Below, one piece after another: positions 8,607 to 17,274 of a stretch of DNA of 64,000 bases. The notes beneath the pieces are model-generated. The model worked only from the letters and a program-made list of their open reading frames with translations. It had not been told where the DNA came from and did not search any database. A program made the position numbers and the translations under genes. Origin of the DNA: GCA-2794515 sp033763335 (GTDB lineage: Bacteria; Chloroflexota; Anaerolineae; Aggregatilineales; Phototrophicaceae); assembly GCA_033763335.1 (NCBI GenBank), contig JANRKU010000137.1, positions 5,797 through 69,796 of the forward strand. The letters are read 5' to 3'. Position 1 is the first letter of the stretch. The number at the start of each line of letters is the position of its first letter.

Positions 8607-9752
8607 ATGTCCGAGTTATTGCATTATTTTCAATCTCAAAAACAAGCGATGACCGATTTGCTCACCGAATTGGTGAATTATGAAACACCCACACTGGATA
8701 AAGTCGCCGTAGATAAGATGGGTGCGTATATGCAAGCCCAATTCACAGCACTCGGCGCATCATCGGTAACACGCATCCCACAAGCCACTGTGGGCGACTT
8801 TTTGCTGGCAAAATGGAATGAAACTGCCCCCGGTAAGCCTATCATGTTCCTCATTCACATTGACACAGTATGGGGCATTGGCACATTGGCAGAACGCCCT
8901 GTACGGATTGATGATGATGGCAAATTATTTGGACCCGGTGCCATTGATATGAAGGGTGGCATCACCGTTGTGCTATCTGCCATTCGCGGATTGATTGAGC
9001 GCAATGAAATGCCCAACCGTCCGATTTGGGTATTGATGACCAGTGACGAAGAAGTGGGGAGCATCTATTCCATCCCCGTTTTGCAAGAAGTCGCCACACA
9101 AGCGGGTTTGGTGTTGGTGATGGAGCCAGCCACCAAAGAAGGTGCGCTCAAAACATGGCGTAAGGGCTTGGCAGTGTATAAATTACACATCGAAGGTCGC
9201 CCATCCCATGCGGGTAATGCCCCTGAACAAGGCATTAATGCCATCATCGAATTTGCTCAACAAGCCCTCCGTATGAATCAACTCAATGATTATGCCAATG
9301 GCACATCGGTTTCTGTGACTGTGGTGCAAGGTGGCACGGTCATGAATGTTATCCCCGCACACGCCACCGCCACGATTGATACCCGTGTGATGAAACAATC
9401 GGAGATGAACAAGGTCAAATCTGCTATGATGAATTTGCAACCATTTCTCCCTGGGGCAAAATTGACGGTAGAAGTGGAACATAGCCGTGACCCAATGGAA
9501 CACAACGACCTGATGAAAGCCACATTTGCTCAATGCAAGCAAATTGGCGAATCGTATGGGTTGACTGTCCGCGAAGACGGCAGTGGGGGCGGTAGCGATG
9601 GTAATATCACCGCCAGCATGGGTATTCCCACACTCGATGGATTGGGTCCCGCAGGCGATGGTCTCCATGCCTTGCATGAGCATGTGGTGTTGAACAGCCT
9701 GCCAGAACGCTCGGCGCTGATTGCGGCTATGCTCAAAGATTGGCAATTTTAG
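8607..9752 (+). CDS. M20 family metallopeptidase (carboxypeptidase G2-like)
   Basis: A 381-residue M20 peptidase. The two-zinc site is readable as HIDTVW, GAIDMKGG, DEEVGS with the catalytic Glu, MEPA, and a C-terminal HALHEHV. The middle contains the dimerisation (lid) domain (GRPSHAGNAPEQGINAI). Members of this group release glutamate from folate-type or other amidated substrates, or cleave dipeptides; the substrate here is not known. No signal peptide is seen, so it is probably cytoplasmic. A TTGAGGAG ribosome site precedes the ATG. It is a single-gene unit bounded by short palindromic repeats downstream. Confidence 0.85.
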   Translation: MSELLHYFQSQKQAMTDLLTELVNYETPTLDKVAVDKMGAYMQAQFTALGASSVTRIPQATVGDFLLAKWNETAPGKPIMFLIHIDTVWGIGTLAERPVRIDDDGKLFGPGAIDMKGGITVVLSAIRGLIERNEMPNRPIWVLMTSDEEVGSIYSIPVLQEVATQAGLVLVMEPATKEGALKTWRKGLAVYKLHIEGRPSHAGNAPEQGINAIIEFAQQALRMNQLNDYANGTSVSVTVVQGGTVMNVIPAHATATIDTRVMKQSEMNKVKSAMMNLQPFLPGAKLTVEVEHSRDPMEHNDLMKATFAQCKQIGESYGLTVREDGSGGGSDGNITASMGIPTLDGLGPAGDGLHALHEHVVLNSLPERSALIAAMLKDWQF

Positions 9753-9766
9753 GGTTATATGGTGAA

Positions 9767-9790
9767 GGACACGATGTATCGTGTCCCTAC
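9767..9790. repeat. dispersed palindrome, GGACACGA type
   Basis: GGACACGATGTATCGTGTCC followed by CTAC is a perfect-armed palindrome 15 bp after the M20 peptidase. It is one member of the dispersed family discussed in the findings. Confidence 0.75.
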
Positions 9791-9871
9791 ATGCCTATTT
9801 TATATTCCCAATTTCGTAACCTAACATCCCCTTTGTGCGTCATGTGATATAAGACAACCTCATCCTTATTT

Positions 9872-9895
9872 GGGCGCAACATGTTGCGCCCTTAC
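9872..9895. repeat. dispersed palindrome, GGGCGCAA type
   Basis: GGGCGCAACATGTTGCGCCC is a perfect 20-bp palindrome followed by TTAC, lying just upstream of the sigma factor gene. Confidence 0.8.
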
Positions 9896-9948
9896 AGATA
9901 TGGGTGTGGTATATGAACCCATATCAGACGGAAAGGGGATGTTTATTT

Positions 9949-10491
9949 GTGGATATAGACCAAGACCTGCTAAAACGGGCATATAACAGGGATGAATCGG
10001 CATTAGAAGCCATTTTTGATGCGTATTATCCCGCCTTATATCGCTATTTATATCACCACACAGGGCATATTCAGACGGCAGAAGACCTCACTGCTACCGT
10101 ATTTCATCGCTTTTTGGAGCAAATTTATAGCGATAAATCCCCCATCAATCATTTGAGTGGATGGTTATTTCGTGTTGCCTATCGGCTGATGGTGGATGAC
10201 ATCCGCCGTACCCATGTGCGCGATACCGACCCATTGCCAGATGATATTCCTATGGAATCTATCATAGAACAGACGGTAATGGCACAAATTCAGACCAAAC
10301 AGGTCTACGAAGCCTTATCCGAATTGCCAGACCGCCAACGCGAGGTGTTGCTCTTGCGCTATATCGGGGAATTGGATTTATTCGCCACCGCACAGGTGTT
10401 GGGGTTGAATGTGAATGCTGTGAAAGCTCTGCAACATCGTGCTATCACCAATCTAAAAAATATCCTCATGCTACAAGGAGAATTGTCATGA
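9949..10491 (+). CDS. ECF-type RNA polymerase sigma factor
   Basis: The 180-residue protein has a sigma region 2 (ALEAIFDAYYPALYRYLYHHTG...AEDLTATVFHRFLE, then a -10-recognition helix SGWLFRVAYRLMVDDIRR). It also has a region 4 helix-turn-helix (LPDRQREVLLLRYIGELDLFATAQVLGLNVNAVKALQHRAITNLK). The GTG at 9949 is preceded by GGAAAGGGGA and is the best start; a longer frame from 9904 would begin inside sequence next to a palindromic repeat. The stop overlaps the next gene (ATGA), the usual arrangement of an ECF sigma with its anti-sigma. The signal it senses is unknown. Confidence 0.85.
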   Translation: MDIDQDLLKRAYNRDESALEAIFDAYYPALYRYLYHHTGHIQTAEDLTATVFHRFLEQIYSDKSPINHLSGWLFRVAYRLMVDDIRRTHVRDTDPLPDDIPMESIIEQTVMAQIQTKQVYEALSELPDRQREVLLLRYIGELDLFATAQVLGLNVNAVKALQHRAITNLKNILMLQGELS

Positions 10492-11342
10492 CTGACCCTA
10501 TGAAAGATGTATTTGATACACTCAATCAATCCACGCCAGAACCTCAAAATATGGCGGAGAATAAAGCCATTTTTATGGCAACTGCTCATCGCATGAGCGT
10601 AACCTCAGAGAAATTGGCGCGTCATCAACACATGAACGCTAATGACACAAAAGGAGTGTTACCCATGAAACTCAGATTTAATCGTAAACGTGTATCGGTT
10701 TTGGTGGCTTTAGTTGCTATTTTGACGGTGGCGGGCGGTGTGCTTGCCAATAGCATTTTCGGATTTTTTAACCAAGCCCCAACCGATACGAGCAATGTTC
10801 AAATCACTTGGAATCAGGTAGATATGGAAAATATCCAGATGGATGTTCCCGCTTTTTTCTATACATTGGAACATGCTATGTCTAGTACCGAGTATTATTC
10901 CAAAGCCCCACAAGCAGTCCCCAGTCGTTATCAATTTTACAATGCGACTTATAATGCGAGTTCGGGTGATTTGAGCCAATATTATCAATGCGAGACATCT
11001 GGCATCACCTTGAGCCAACGCCCATTACAAGCAGGCGAAGTCTTTGGTGGGGTAGAAGTGGGTGCAAGTGCTACGATTATCCCTGTGGATATTGGTGATG
11101 GTGGCGAATATGTGCGCGGTGGATGGCTAACAGATGGCAATGCCTCAACCCTTGTGTTAGATAGCTCTGCCATGACCAATACGACCACCAATGTCGGACT
11201 CACATGGTCAAATGACATTCCACAACATACCCTTATGTGGACAGAAAATGGCATACTCTATACCCTACAAACATCTGTCACCCAAGGCGGATGTAATCTG
11301 ACCCAAGCCGATATTTTGGCAATTGCCAATAGCCTAAAATAA
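10488..11342 (+). CDS. putative anti-sigma factor, membrane-anchored
   Basis: A 284-residue protein translated from an ATG that overlaps the sigma factor stop, with AAGGAG in front. A soluble N-terminus of about 65 residues precedes one membrane helix (about 68-90). The extracytoplasmic domain of about 190 residues contains a Cys pair (YYQCETS and GGCNLT) that could form a disulfide and ends in a DUF4367-like fold (HTLMWTENGILYTLQTS). The N-terminus lacks a zinc-binding HxxxCxxC motif, so any sigma binding is inferred from gene order. A second strong ribosome site and ATG occur inside the gene at 10665. Confidence 0.7.
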   Translation: MTDPMKDVFDTLNQSTPEPQNMAENKAIFMATAHRMSVTSEKLARHQHMNANDTKGVLPMKLRFNRKRVSVLVALVAILTVAGGVLANSIFGFFNQAPTDTSNVQITWNQVDMENIQMDVPAFFYTLEHAMSSTEYYSKAPQAVPSRYQFYNATYNASSGDLSQYYQCETSGITLSQRPLQAGEVFGGVEVGASATIIPVDIGDGGEYVRGGWLTDGNASTLVLDSSAMTNTTTNVGLTWSNDIPQHTLMWTENGILYTLQTSVTQGGCNLTQADILAIANSLK

Positions 11343-11363
11343 GCCTATTGTTTCAACCTGCAT

Positions 11364-11402
11364 AAAAATACGCCTATCGGATGAGGATAGGCGTATTTTT
11401 TA
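11364..11402. terminator. intrinsic terminator, probably bidirectional
   Basis: An eight-pair GC-containing stem (CGCCTATC at 11371-11378 with GATAGGCG at 11386-11393) is extended by TA and A/T tracts on both sides. It follows the anti-sigma gene. Confidence 0.85.
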
Positions 11403-11429
11403 TTTGGTGCTTATGGGCGGACTATTGGC

Positions 11430-11639
11430 TTATGCTTCTGGCACGGTGAAGGTGAATGTCCATCCGCCTTCGATTAATTCATACCAACTGGCGAACATCT
11501 CGCTGATGGCAGTTTCTTGGGCAATTAGTTCTGCTTCAATGGTATGTGTGTCATATTGGTCTATCCGTTTGTACACTTCGATAAATGCACCTTGCATATT
11601 TTCCTTCTTGATTTGGGCGATAGCTTGTTTGTCGTCCAA
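11430..11639 (-). CDS. possible small protein or gene remnant beside the IS element
   Basis: A 69-residue frame (TTG start) lies on the minus strand between a terminator and the right end of the TnpB element. It has no recognised domain; the sequence KIDQYDTHTIEAELIAQE type is helical and charged and ends in a short beta-like WTFTFTVPEA. It could be the 3' remnant of a gene broken by the insertion, since the frame begins right where the element appears to end. The weak start and lack of homology keep confidence low. Confidence 0.3.
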   Translation of the reverse strand: MDDKQAIAQIKKENMQGAFIEVYKRIDQYDTHTIEAELIAQETAISEMFASWYELIEGGWTFTFTVPEA

Positions 11640-11659
11640 TCATTGCCTGCTACCTTTTT

Positions 11660-11850
11660 ATATACAACTGTGTACATAAGTCCGTTCCTGCTTCATCCAG
11701 TCGTGCCTCTGTGTTACCACTTTGGTCTTACAGACTGTCCACAGGCGTTTTACGTCCGTTGAAGCCACTGCCGTGACGATGAAAGAATTTAGGGACTGCT
11801 TTCACTCAGTCGAATTGCCTCTTGTAAGATGTTGATACTGGCATTTAGGT
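11660..11850 (-). ncRNA. probable omega (right-end) RNA of TnpB
   Basis: In TnpB elements the guide RNA scaffold overlaps the 3' end of tnpB and continues to the right end of the element. The 130 bases after the tnpB stop are non-coding and contain several short self-complementary pieces. They also carry a GATGAAGCAGGAAC motif (minus strand) that is common near the ends of such elements. No experimental or covariance support is available, so limits are approximate. Confidence 0.45.
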
Positions 11851-12904
11851 CACGGTCACATACCATGCCACAATTGTGGCAGGTATACACCCTATCACTC
11901 AGGGTTAAATCCTCTTTGATATGATGACACTGTGAACACCGTTTGCTAGATGGGAAAAACATCCCTACCAACACTACTTTCGCACCTGTCACTTCTGCCT
12001 TGCTGGTCAAGAATTTGCTCAGTTTACTAAATGACGCATCTGCCAATGCTTGTGCCACTTTATGATTTTTCATCATTCCTGCCACATTCAGGCTTTCGAT
12101 GCCAATCAGCACAAATTCTTCTGTCAATTCTGTGGTTAGTTTGTGTAGAAAATCATCTCGGCTACAAGTGACATGATAATGTTGAATCGCCAGTTTCATC
12201 CGTGCTTTTTCACGATTTTTGCTCCCCTTTTGTTTGCGTGAGAGCGATTTCTGTAAGCCTTTTAGTCGCTTGAGTCGTTTTTTCAGGTGTTTTTGGTTCT
12301 CAAACACCGTTCCATCGCTCAAGGTTGCTAACCGATTGATTCCCAAATCCACCCCAACAGCGCCACTGGTCGGCACTTTTCGCGGTTTTCTAGTTGTTTC
12401 TACCGTAAGGCTGACAAACCACCATTTGCCACTTTGTGTTACCCGTGCCGATAAGATTTTTCCTTCCAAACGCAATTTTTCAGTCATGTTCACATCGCCA
12501 ATGTGGGGCAGGTGGATGGTATTTCCACTCACACTAAATTTGTCATTGGCGACATAAAAACCAGCTTTACTGCGCTTTTTCGCCTTGAACTTGGGAAATC
12601 CGACTCTTTTCTTGGTCTTATCTTTGAGGCTCTCAAAAAAACGATTGAATGCCTCTCGCAAATCCATAAATGCACCTTCAACCGCGCATTTGGTGGTATC
12701 GTAACTCCACGGGAATAACTCACGCCGAATAGCATTGAATTGTGCCTTAATTTTATACAGGTTCGGTTTTTGACCTGCTTCGCGCTGGCGAATCCACTCA
12801 GCCAATGCCCAATTGTAGACAAATCGGCGCACACCAGCGGCACAGACGAAATATTCCTCTTGTTCGCGGGTTGGGTTCAGTCGAATGCGGTGAGCGCGTA
12901 TCAT
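11789..12904 (-). CDS. tnpB: RNA-guided endonuclease TnpB
   Basis: A full-length 371-residue TnpB. The N-terminal OrfB helix-turn-helix region (RIRLNPTREQEEYFVCAAGVRRFVYNWALA) is followed by the RuvC-like nuclease with all three acidic residues: Asp186 (GVDLG), Glu270 (IGIES) and Asp352 (DRDLNAS). The zinc ribbon between the last two is intact (C323-x2-C326, C342-x2-C345). It should therefore be catalytically competent, cutting DNA guided by the RNA made from its own 3' end. Family members help keep the element in place after excision. The upstream ribosome site is weak. Confidence 0.92.
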   Translation of the reverse strand: MIRAHRIRLNPTREQEEYFVCAAGVRRFVYNWALAEWIRQREAGQKPNLYKIKAQFNAIRRELFPWSYDTTKCAVEGAFMDLREAFNRFFESLKDKTKKRVGFPKFKAKKRSKAGFYVANDKFSVSGNTIHLPHIGDVNMTEKLRLEGKILSARVTQSGKWWFVSLTVETTRKPRKVPTSGAVGVDLGINRLATLSDGTVFENQKHLKKRLKRLKGLQKSLSRKQKGSKNREKARMKLAIQHYHVTCSRDDFLHKLTTELTEEFVLIGIESLNVAGMMKNHKVAQALADASFSKLSKFLTSKAEVTGAKVVLVGMFFPSSKRCSQCHHIKEDLTLSDRVYTCHNCGMVCDRDLNASINILQEAIRLSESSP

Positions 12905-13042
12905 TATTAAGTGCCTTTTTCAGTGTCTAATTGCCTATATTATTGCATCTATTTGTATACAAAATCAATATCTAGCTATTAGCTCCTTGCTCTGAGCAAT
13001 CACTCCTATTATCCACTCGCCCCATAAAAAGTTAGGTGAAAT

Positions 13043-13069
13043 AAAAAAGAGCATGTCGCCATGCCCTTT
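13043..13069 (-). terminator. intrinsic terminator after the Uma2 remnant
   Basis: Read on the minus strand, AGGGCATG, loop GCGA, CATGCTCT (one mismatch) leads into a run of T. It lies 24 bp after the stop of the truncated Uma2 gene, so the transcription unit was once complete. Confidence 0.6.
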
Positions 13070-13092
13070 GAGGATTTTTATCATCATGGAGA

Positions 13093-13368
13093 TTATTCTT
13101 CGTTTGGGAAAATTTTTGCCACTTCGAGCGTAAAATTGGGTAATACATCCCCGCCTGTGAGGGTCATGGTTTCATCAAACATCTGCACATTCATGCTATT
13201 GTTGGTTTCTAATGTGCAGACATAGACGACTTTATCATCTGGATAGACCACCCAGACGATGCTTGTGCCATTGAGCAAATAGCGATAGGCTTTGATAAAT
13301 TTATTTTTCTCATTTTTACGGGATGATATAACTTCTATGGCTAAATCAGGCGCATGTATGTCTAACAT
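13093..13368 (-). pseudogene. Uma2 family endonuclease, C-terminal fragment
   Basis: The 91 residues match the C-terminal half of the intact Uma2 proteins at 28982 and 29600 (APDLAIEVISSRKNEKNKF...TSIVWVVYPDDKVVYV...LTGGDVLPNFTLEVAKIFP). The normal first 100 or so residues, which complete the PD-(D/E)XK core, are missing. Immediately upstream of the fragment is a dispersed palindrome (13386-13408) and then an unrelated operon. The loss is therefore probably a deletion with the repeat at or near the breakpoint. The E-V-I-S part of the nuclease motif remains, but the fragment is unlikely to fold as an active enzyme. Confidence 0.75.
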
Positions 13369-13385
13369 GGCAAATCCTCATCACT

Positions 13386-13408
13386 AGGGGCATGAACCAC
13401 ATGCCCCT
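13386..13408. repeat. dispersed palindrome, GGGGCATG type
   Basis: AGGGGCATG (13386-13394), five-base loop, CATGCCCCT (13400-13408). It marks the breakpoint of the truncated Uma2 gene. Confidence 0.7.
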
Positions 13409-13430
13409 GCATACGATTATGTCTACAATA

Positions 13431-15227
13431 TCACTTTTTCATCAGCCACGCAAAGCCACGCGCTCCCAGTGTGACGCTGATTTTTCCCTTGCCACTCACA
13501 TCCGCCACATTGCCCAGAAGGTCGTGCCATGTGCCATGACCTTTTACAGAGATGGTCGCTTCTGTATCACCACCATTGAAGAGGGCATAGAGCGTATCTT
13601 TGCCTGATGTCCGTTTGATGGCATAGGTGCGGGTTTTATCATCTACCCATACGGTTTCGACATCGCCCATCCGCAACACAGGGGTATCTTTGCGCGTATG
13701 GAGCAATTTTTTGAAATAGGCGATGAGGTCACTATCGAGCTTATCCCACGGCATGGTACGGCGCGAATCTTCTTGCATCGTGCCATCAATGGCGGTTTCA
13801 CTGCCATAAAAAATAGTCGGTGCGCCGATATGGGCGAATAAAAATGCCATACATTGCCGATATTTTGCCTTATCGCCACCACAGGCATTGATAAGGCGGT
13901 CAATATCATGCGAATCGAGCAGGTTCATTTGACTGGCGAGGGCAGGATAGGGTGTGTCGCGCATCCATGCGTTGAGGCGGTCATCCATTTCACTGGCAGA
14001 GAGTTGGTCATGAGCAAAAAATCCGCGTGTCGCCCACATAAAACGATAATTCATGGTGGCATTGAACATATCCCCCAACAGGTAATGGGTGGCATCGCGC
14101 CATTCTTCGCTGATTGTCCATGCTTCGGGTTTGGTGGCGTTTACACTATCGCGGAATCTTCGCCAAAACTCATCGGTGTTATCGAAGGCGACATCACAAC
14201 GCCAGCCATCAATGCCTTTGTTGAGCCAATAAGCCGTTACACCATCTTCGCCCAAGAAATAATCTTCCATCTCTGGAGATTCGACAAACTCTGGCATGAA
14301 TCCCATCCCCCACCAACCATGATAACCTGTGGGATGGGGGTCAAATTTGAACCAGCGATAATAAGGCGATTCGATAGAATGATAAGCCCCATTCCCATAA
14401 TTATTGCCAATATCAAAATAAATGCTATCGGATGAGCAATGATTGAATACCGCATCTAGCACCACTTTTATGTCGCGTTTATGCGCTTCTGCGATGAGTT
14501 CATCAAAATCGGCTTCTGTGCCGAGCATAGGGTCTATTTTCATAAAATTGATGGCTTCATAGCGGTGGTTGGTGGAGGCTTCAAAAATGGGATTAAAATA
14601 AATACATTCCACGCCTAAATCTGCCAAATAATCTAATTTTTGGATAACACCGCGTAAATCCCCGCCAAAAAAATCACGTCCAAGCGGGGGCAATTCTGGC
14701 ATTTTATCCCATGTGAGGAATTTGGGTTCATGTCCATATACCCCGCGCAAATGTGATTTGGCTTGTTCATCGGTTTGTGATTTGGCGAATCTATCGGGGA
14801 AAATCTGATAGACCGTCATGCCTTTTGTCCAATCGGCGGGCATCCCTTTGGGGTCATAGACGGCAATTTTGAACGGGACTTTTGCCCATTCGCTATAAAC
14901 GGGGCGATTGCCCATATTGGGAATATCACGACTTTCGATGAGGCGATGCTCGACAATTTTCTTTTTATCCACCATAAAATGATAGGTGACGATGGTGGGT
15001 TTCATGGGCAATTGCACATCGGCACGCCAACTATTTTTGCCCGCTTCGCTCATCATGATGCTCCATGAATAATTGCGGCGCGTATCGGTGAGGAAAATCT
15101 CTGGGCGGGTTTTTGCACCCTCTAGGGTGAGGGTGACGGTGCTACTGAGGGGTTGGGCAGATGGGGGAATATGGACGATTTGTTTACGGCGGAGTTTGCG
15201 ATATATTTTGTCGGATAGGGCAGACAT
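13431..15227 (-). CDS. GH13 alpha-amylase family enzyme (cyclomaltodextrinase/neopullulanase-like)
   Basis: The start at 15227 follows GAAAGGAGCAATATCCTC; 598 residues. An N-terminal carbohydrate-binding beta domain (about 1-120) precedes the TIM barrel with family motifs: VYQIFPDRF, LDAVFNHC, GWRCDVAFD (nucleophile Asp), TISEEW (acid/base Glu) and LDSHDIDR (transition-state Asp). A C-terminal beta domain (YALFNGGDTEATISVKG) ends the protein. No signal peptide, so it acts on maltodextrins or cyclodextrins in the cytoplasm. It is the last gene of the minus-strand run malQ, GH13, GH13; a palindromic repeat lies in the gap before it. Confidence 0.88.
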   Translation of the reverse strand: MSALSDKIYRKLRRKQIVHIPPSAQPLSSTVTLTLEGAKTRPEIFLTDTRRNYSWSIMMSEAGKNSWRADVQLPMKPTIVTYHFMVDKKKIVEHRLIESRDIPNMGNRPVYSEWAKVPFKIAVYDPKGMPADWTKGMTVYQIFPDRFAKSQTDEQAKSHLRGVYGHEPKFLTWDKMPELPPLGRDFFGGDLRGVIQKLDYLADLGVECIYFNPIFEASTNHRYEAINFMKIDPMLGTEADFDELIAEAHKRDIKVVLDAVFNHCSSDSIYFDIGNNYGNGAYHSIESPYYRWFKFDPHPTGYHGWWGMGFMPEFVESPEMEDYFLGEDGVTAYWLNKGIDGWRCDVAFDNTDEFWRRFRDSVNATKPEAWTISEEWRDATHYLLGDMFNATMNYRFMWATRGFFAHDQLSASEMDDRLNAWMRDTPYPALASQMNLLDSHDIDRLINACGGDKAKYRQCMAFLFAHIGAPTIFYGSETAIDGTMQEDSRRTMPWDKLDSDLIAYFKKLLHTRKDTPVLRMGDVETVWVDDKTRTYAIKRTSGKDTLYALFNGGDTEATISVKGHGTWHDLLGNVADVSGKGKISVTLGARGFAWLMKK

Positions 15228-15325
15228 GAGGATATTGCTCCTTTCGGTTGCATTAAACAATTTTTTAATATGTAGTATAAAGTTTCGTTATGCACACTTA
15301 GACGCCTAAAATAGATAGGTGTTTT

Positions 15326-15353
15326 GTAAGGGCGCAACATGTCGCGCCCTTAA
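15326..15353. repeat. dispersed palindrome, GGGCGCAA type
   Basis: AAGGGCGC (15328-15335) and GCGCCCTT (15344-15351) flank AACATGTC; the GTA/TAAC ends match the family. It lies between the two GH13 genes. Confidence 0.75.
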
Positions 15354-15404
15354 CAGGCATACACTGTCTTTAATGACTAACACATAGTATCGGTATAGTT
15401 TGAT

Positions 15405-17264
15405 TTACCCCTCAAACACCAATGCGCTGGCACGGGGCAAATTTAGGATAATTTCGCCATTGGTCACAGTCACTTCTTGACCTGTGAATACTTCTTTTAG
15501 GCGTGTGCCATTCGCATATCCCCCATGCGAAACGGGGATATGATTATCATGCACAGCCGATTTTCCACGATGCCCAACCACCAATAAGCGTTGCGTGGCG
15601 GATTGGCGCATGAATGCCCATACATCGCCCTCGGTAGACAAATCTTGATGTCCACCTTCTATCAAGGCAGAGGCAGTTTTGCGGAAGGCTATCCACTTTT
15701 GATGATAAGCCAAAAGGTCTTTATCCCACTGATTTTCATCCCATGGCATGGTTTTGCGGTTATCGGGGTCGCGTTTGCCATCTAGTCCGATTTCATCCCC
15801 ATAATAAATGCAAGGGACACCCGGATACGTGAGCAATAATGCCACACCCAATTTCATGAGGTCTTTGTCGTGTTCCAAGATGTTCAAAATGCGCGTGGTG
15901 TCATGACTGCCCAATTGATGGAATTGTTGACGGGCAATGACCCACGGGACAGAGGCGCGGAATTGTGCCAATTGCTCAACAAAGGCATGGGTGGGGTTGT
16001 AATAACGGGGGCGGTTGGCTTCTGCATCTTGCCCCAGATAATAGCCACTTAGCCAATGCCATAAGGGGATATTGAAACCCTGATAATTCATGGTGGCATC
16101 GAGTTCTTCACCCTGTAGGTGTGGTGTGCCATCAAAAAAATGTTCCCCAAATAAATAGGCTTCTGGGTTGGTCTCTTTGACCGCACGGCGCATTCCACGC
16201 CCGACTTTGTGGCTAAATTGCACCCCACCTTGACGGGCGGTCATATTCAACACATCCAAGCGCCACCCATCAATGTTATAGGGTTCTTTTAGCCAATGGC
16301 GCAACACCGAATCTTCATCCCCATACATCCATTCGCGCAATTTCTCGCTCTTATAATTCAATTTTGGGAGCGATTTGACATTGAGCCACGAATGATAATC
16401 ATGGGGATGCGTTTCAAAGGTGAAAAACTCGTATGTTTCGGCATTTTTATCTGCTTGTGCCGCCAAAAACCACACATGCCTATCGCCTGTATGATTGGGG
16501 GTGACATCCAAAATAATTTTCATCCCGCGTTGGTGCATGGCGGTGGTGAGGTTAATCAGTCCTTGCTCGCCACCCAAATGCGGGTCTATCTCATAAAAAT
16601 CATGGATGTTATAGCGATGATTGCTATTGCTGGTGAAAATGGGTGTGAGGTAGATGGCAGTCACACCGAGCGATTCCAGATAATCCAATTTTTGTTGGAT
16701 ACCGACCAAATCTCCACCAAAAAAATTGAGATTGCCTGTTTCTGAGTAGGGTTTGGGGCTTTCACCCCATGCTTGAATGGTCACTTGAAATTCGCGTTTG
16801 CTCCATTCACCCGGTTTTGGGGTGAGCGATGGGTCGCCATTATGGAATCGGTCTGGAAAAATTTGATAAAACACGCTGGTCGGCAACCATGAGGGCGCGG
16901 CAAAATCTGCCAGTAGCTTAAAATCAAACCATTCGGGTGCATTGACATGACTTGCCCCAAGCGCATTGTAGTAATAAAACCCATCAGTGGGGGAGACAAT
17001 CAAAAACCGATAGGGGTTGCGGGGCATGGTGACAGGAAAATTGCCCACCCAGATTTCATGATTCGGGTGGGTGCTATGGTGCTTCATTTCTTCCAGATGA
17101 TTTTCACCATCGGGTGCTGTCCGCAGAAAAATGCGCTCAATGGGCGCATTTTTCGGTGTGCGAAGATAGACTTGTACCACTTCACCGAGTTTGGGTGTTG
17201 GGTTTGAGACATATAATGCAGACCCATCATGGTGAATGGCGCGTGTCCAATGTGTATTGGTCAT
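15405..17264 (-). CDS. GH13 maltodextrin glucosidase-like enzyme
   Basis: A 619-residue GH13 enzyme with an N-terminal beta domain (YVSNPTPKLGEVVQVYLR), barrel motifs VFYQIFPDRF, LDVTPNHTGD, GWRLDVLN (nucleophile), LFGEHFFDG (acid/base) and LGSHDTTR, and a C-terminal beta domain. GEHFFD after the nucleophile block is typical of MalZ-type glucosidases, which remove glucose from the reducing end of maltodextrins. It is cytoplasmic, 10 bp after malQ, so the two are co-transcribed. Substrate preference between MalZ-like and neopullulanase-like cannot be settled by eye. Confidence 0.88.
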   Translation of the reverse strand: MTNTHWTRAIHHDGSALYVSNPTPKLGEVVQVYLRTPKNAPIERIFLRTAPDGENHLEEMKHHSTHPNHEIWVGNFPVTMPRNPYRFLIVSPTDGFYYYNALGASHVNAPEWFDFKLLADFAAPSWLPTSVFYQIFPDRFHNGDPSLTPKPGEWSKREFQVTIQAWGESPKPYSETGNLNFFGGDLVGIQQKLDYLESLGVTAIYLTPIFTSNSNHRYNIHDFYEIDPHLGGEQGLINLTTAMHQRGMKIILDVTPNHTGDRHVWFLAAQADKNAETYEFFTFETHPHDYHSWLNVKSLPKLNYKSEKLREWMYGDEDSVLRHWLKEPYNIDGWRLDVLNMTARQGGVQFSHKVGRGMRRAVKETNPEAYLFGEHFFDGTPHLQGEELDATMNYQGFNIPLWHWLSGYYLGQDAEANRPRYYNPTHAFVEQLAQFRASVPWVIARQQFHQLGSHDTTRILNILEHDKDLMKLGVALLLTYPGVPCIYYGDEIGLDGKRDPDNRKTMPWDENQWDKDLLAYHQKWIAFRKTASALIEGGHQDLSTEGDVWAFMRQSATQRLLVVGHRGKSAVHDNHIPVSHGGYANGTRLKEVFTGQEVTVTNGEIILNLPRASALVFEG

Positions 17265-17274
17265 TCAGTTATCC

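Larger units (their letters stand above)
11655..12963 (-). mobile_element. IS200/IS605-type element carrying only tnpB
   Basis: The element holds an intact tnpB and no tnpA. On the left-end side (right in this view) the minus strand reads TTGAT, a typical insertion site for this family, followed by the palindrome TTTGTATACAAA (12952-12963). The right end lies near the related TATACAA sequence at about 11660. Ends are inferred by eye and may be off by tens of bases. Without TnpA it would need transposase supplied in trans. Confidence 0.5.

Noticed and set aside
14237..14455. Short frames inside the GH13 genes as separate small proteins
   Set aside because: They lie within well-supported coding regions and show no ribosome site or domain.
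13431..15260. Start of the GH13 gene at the first open codon (15260)
   Set aside because: The start 11 codons later has the GAAAGGAG site in front, while the longer version has none.
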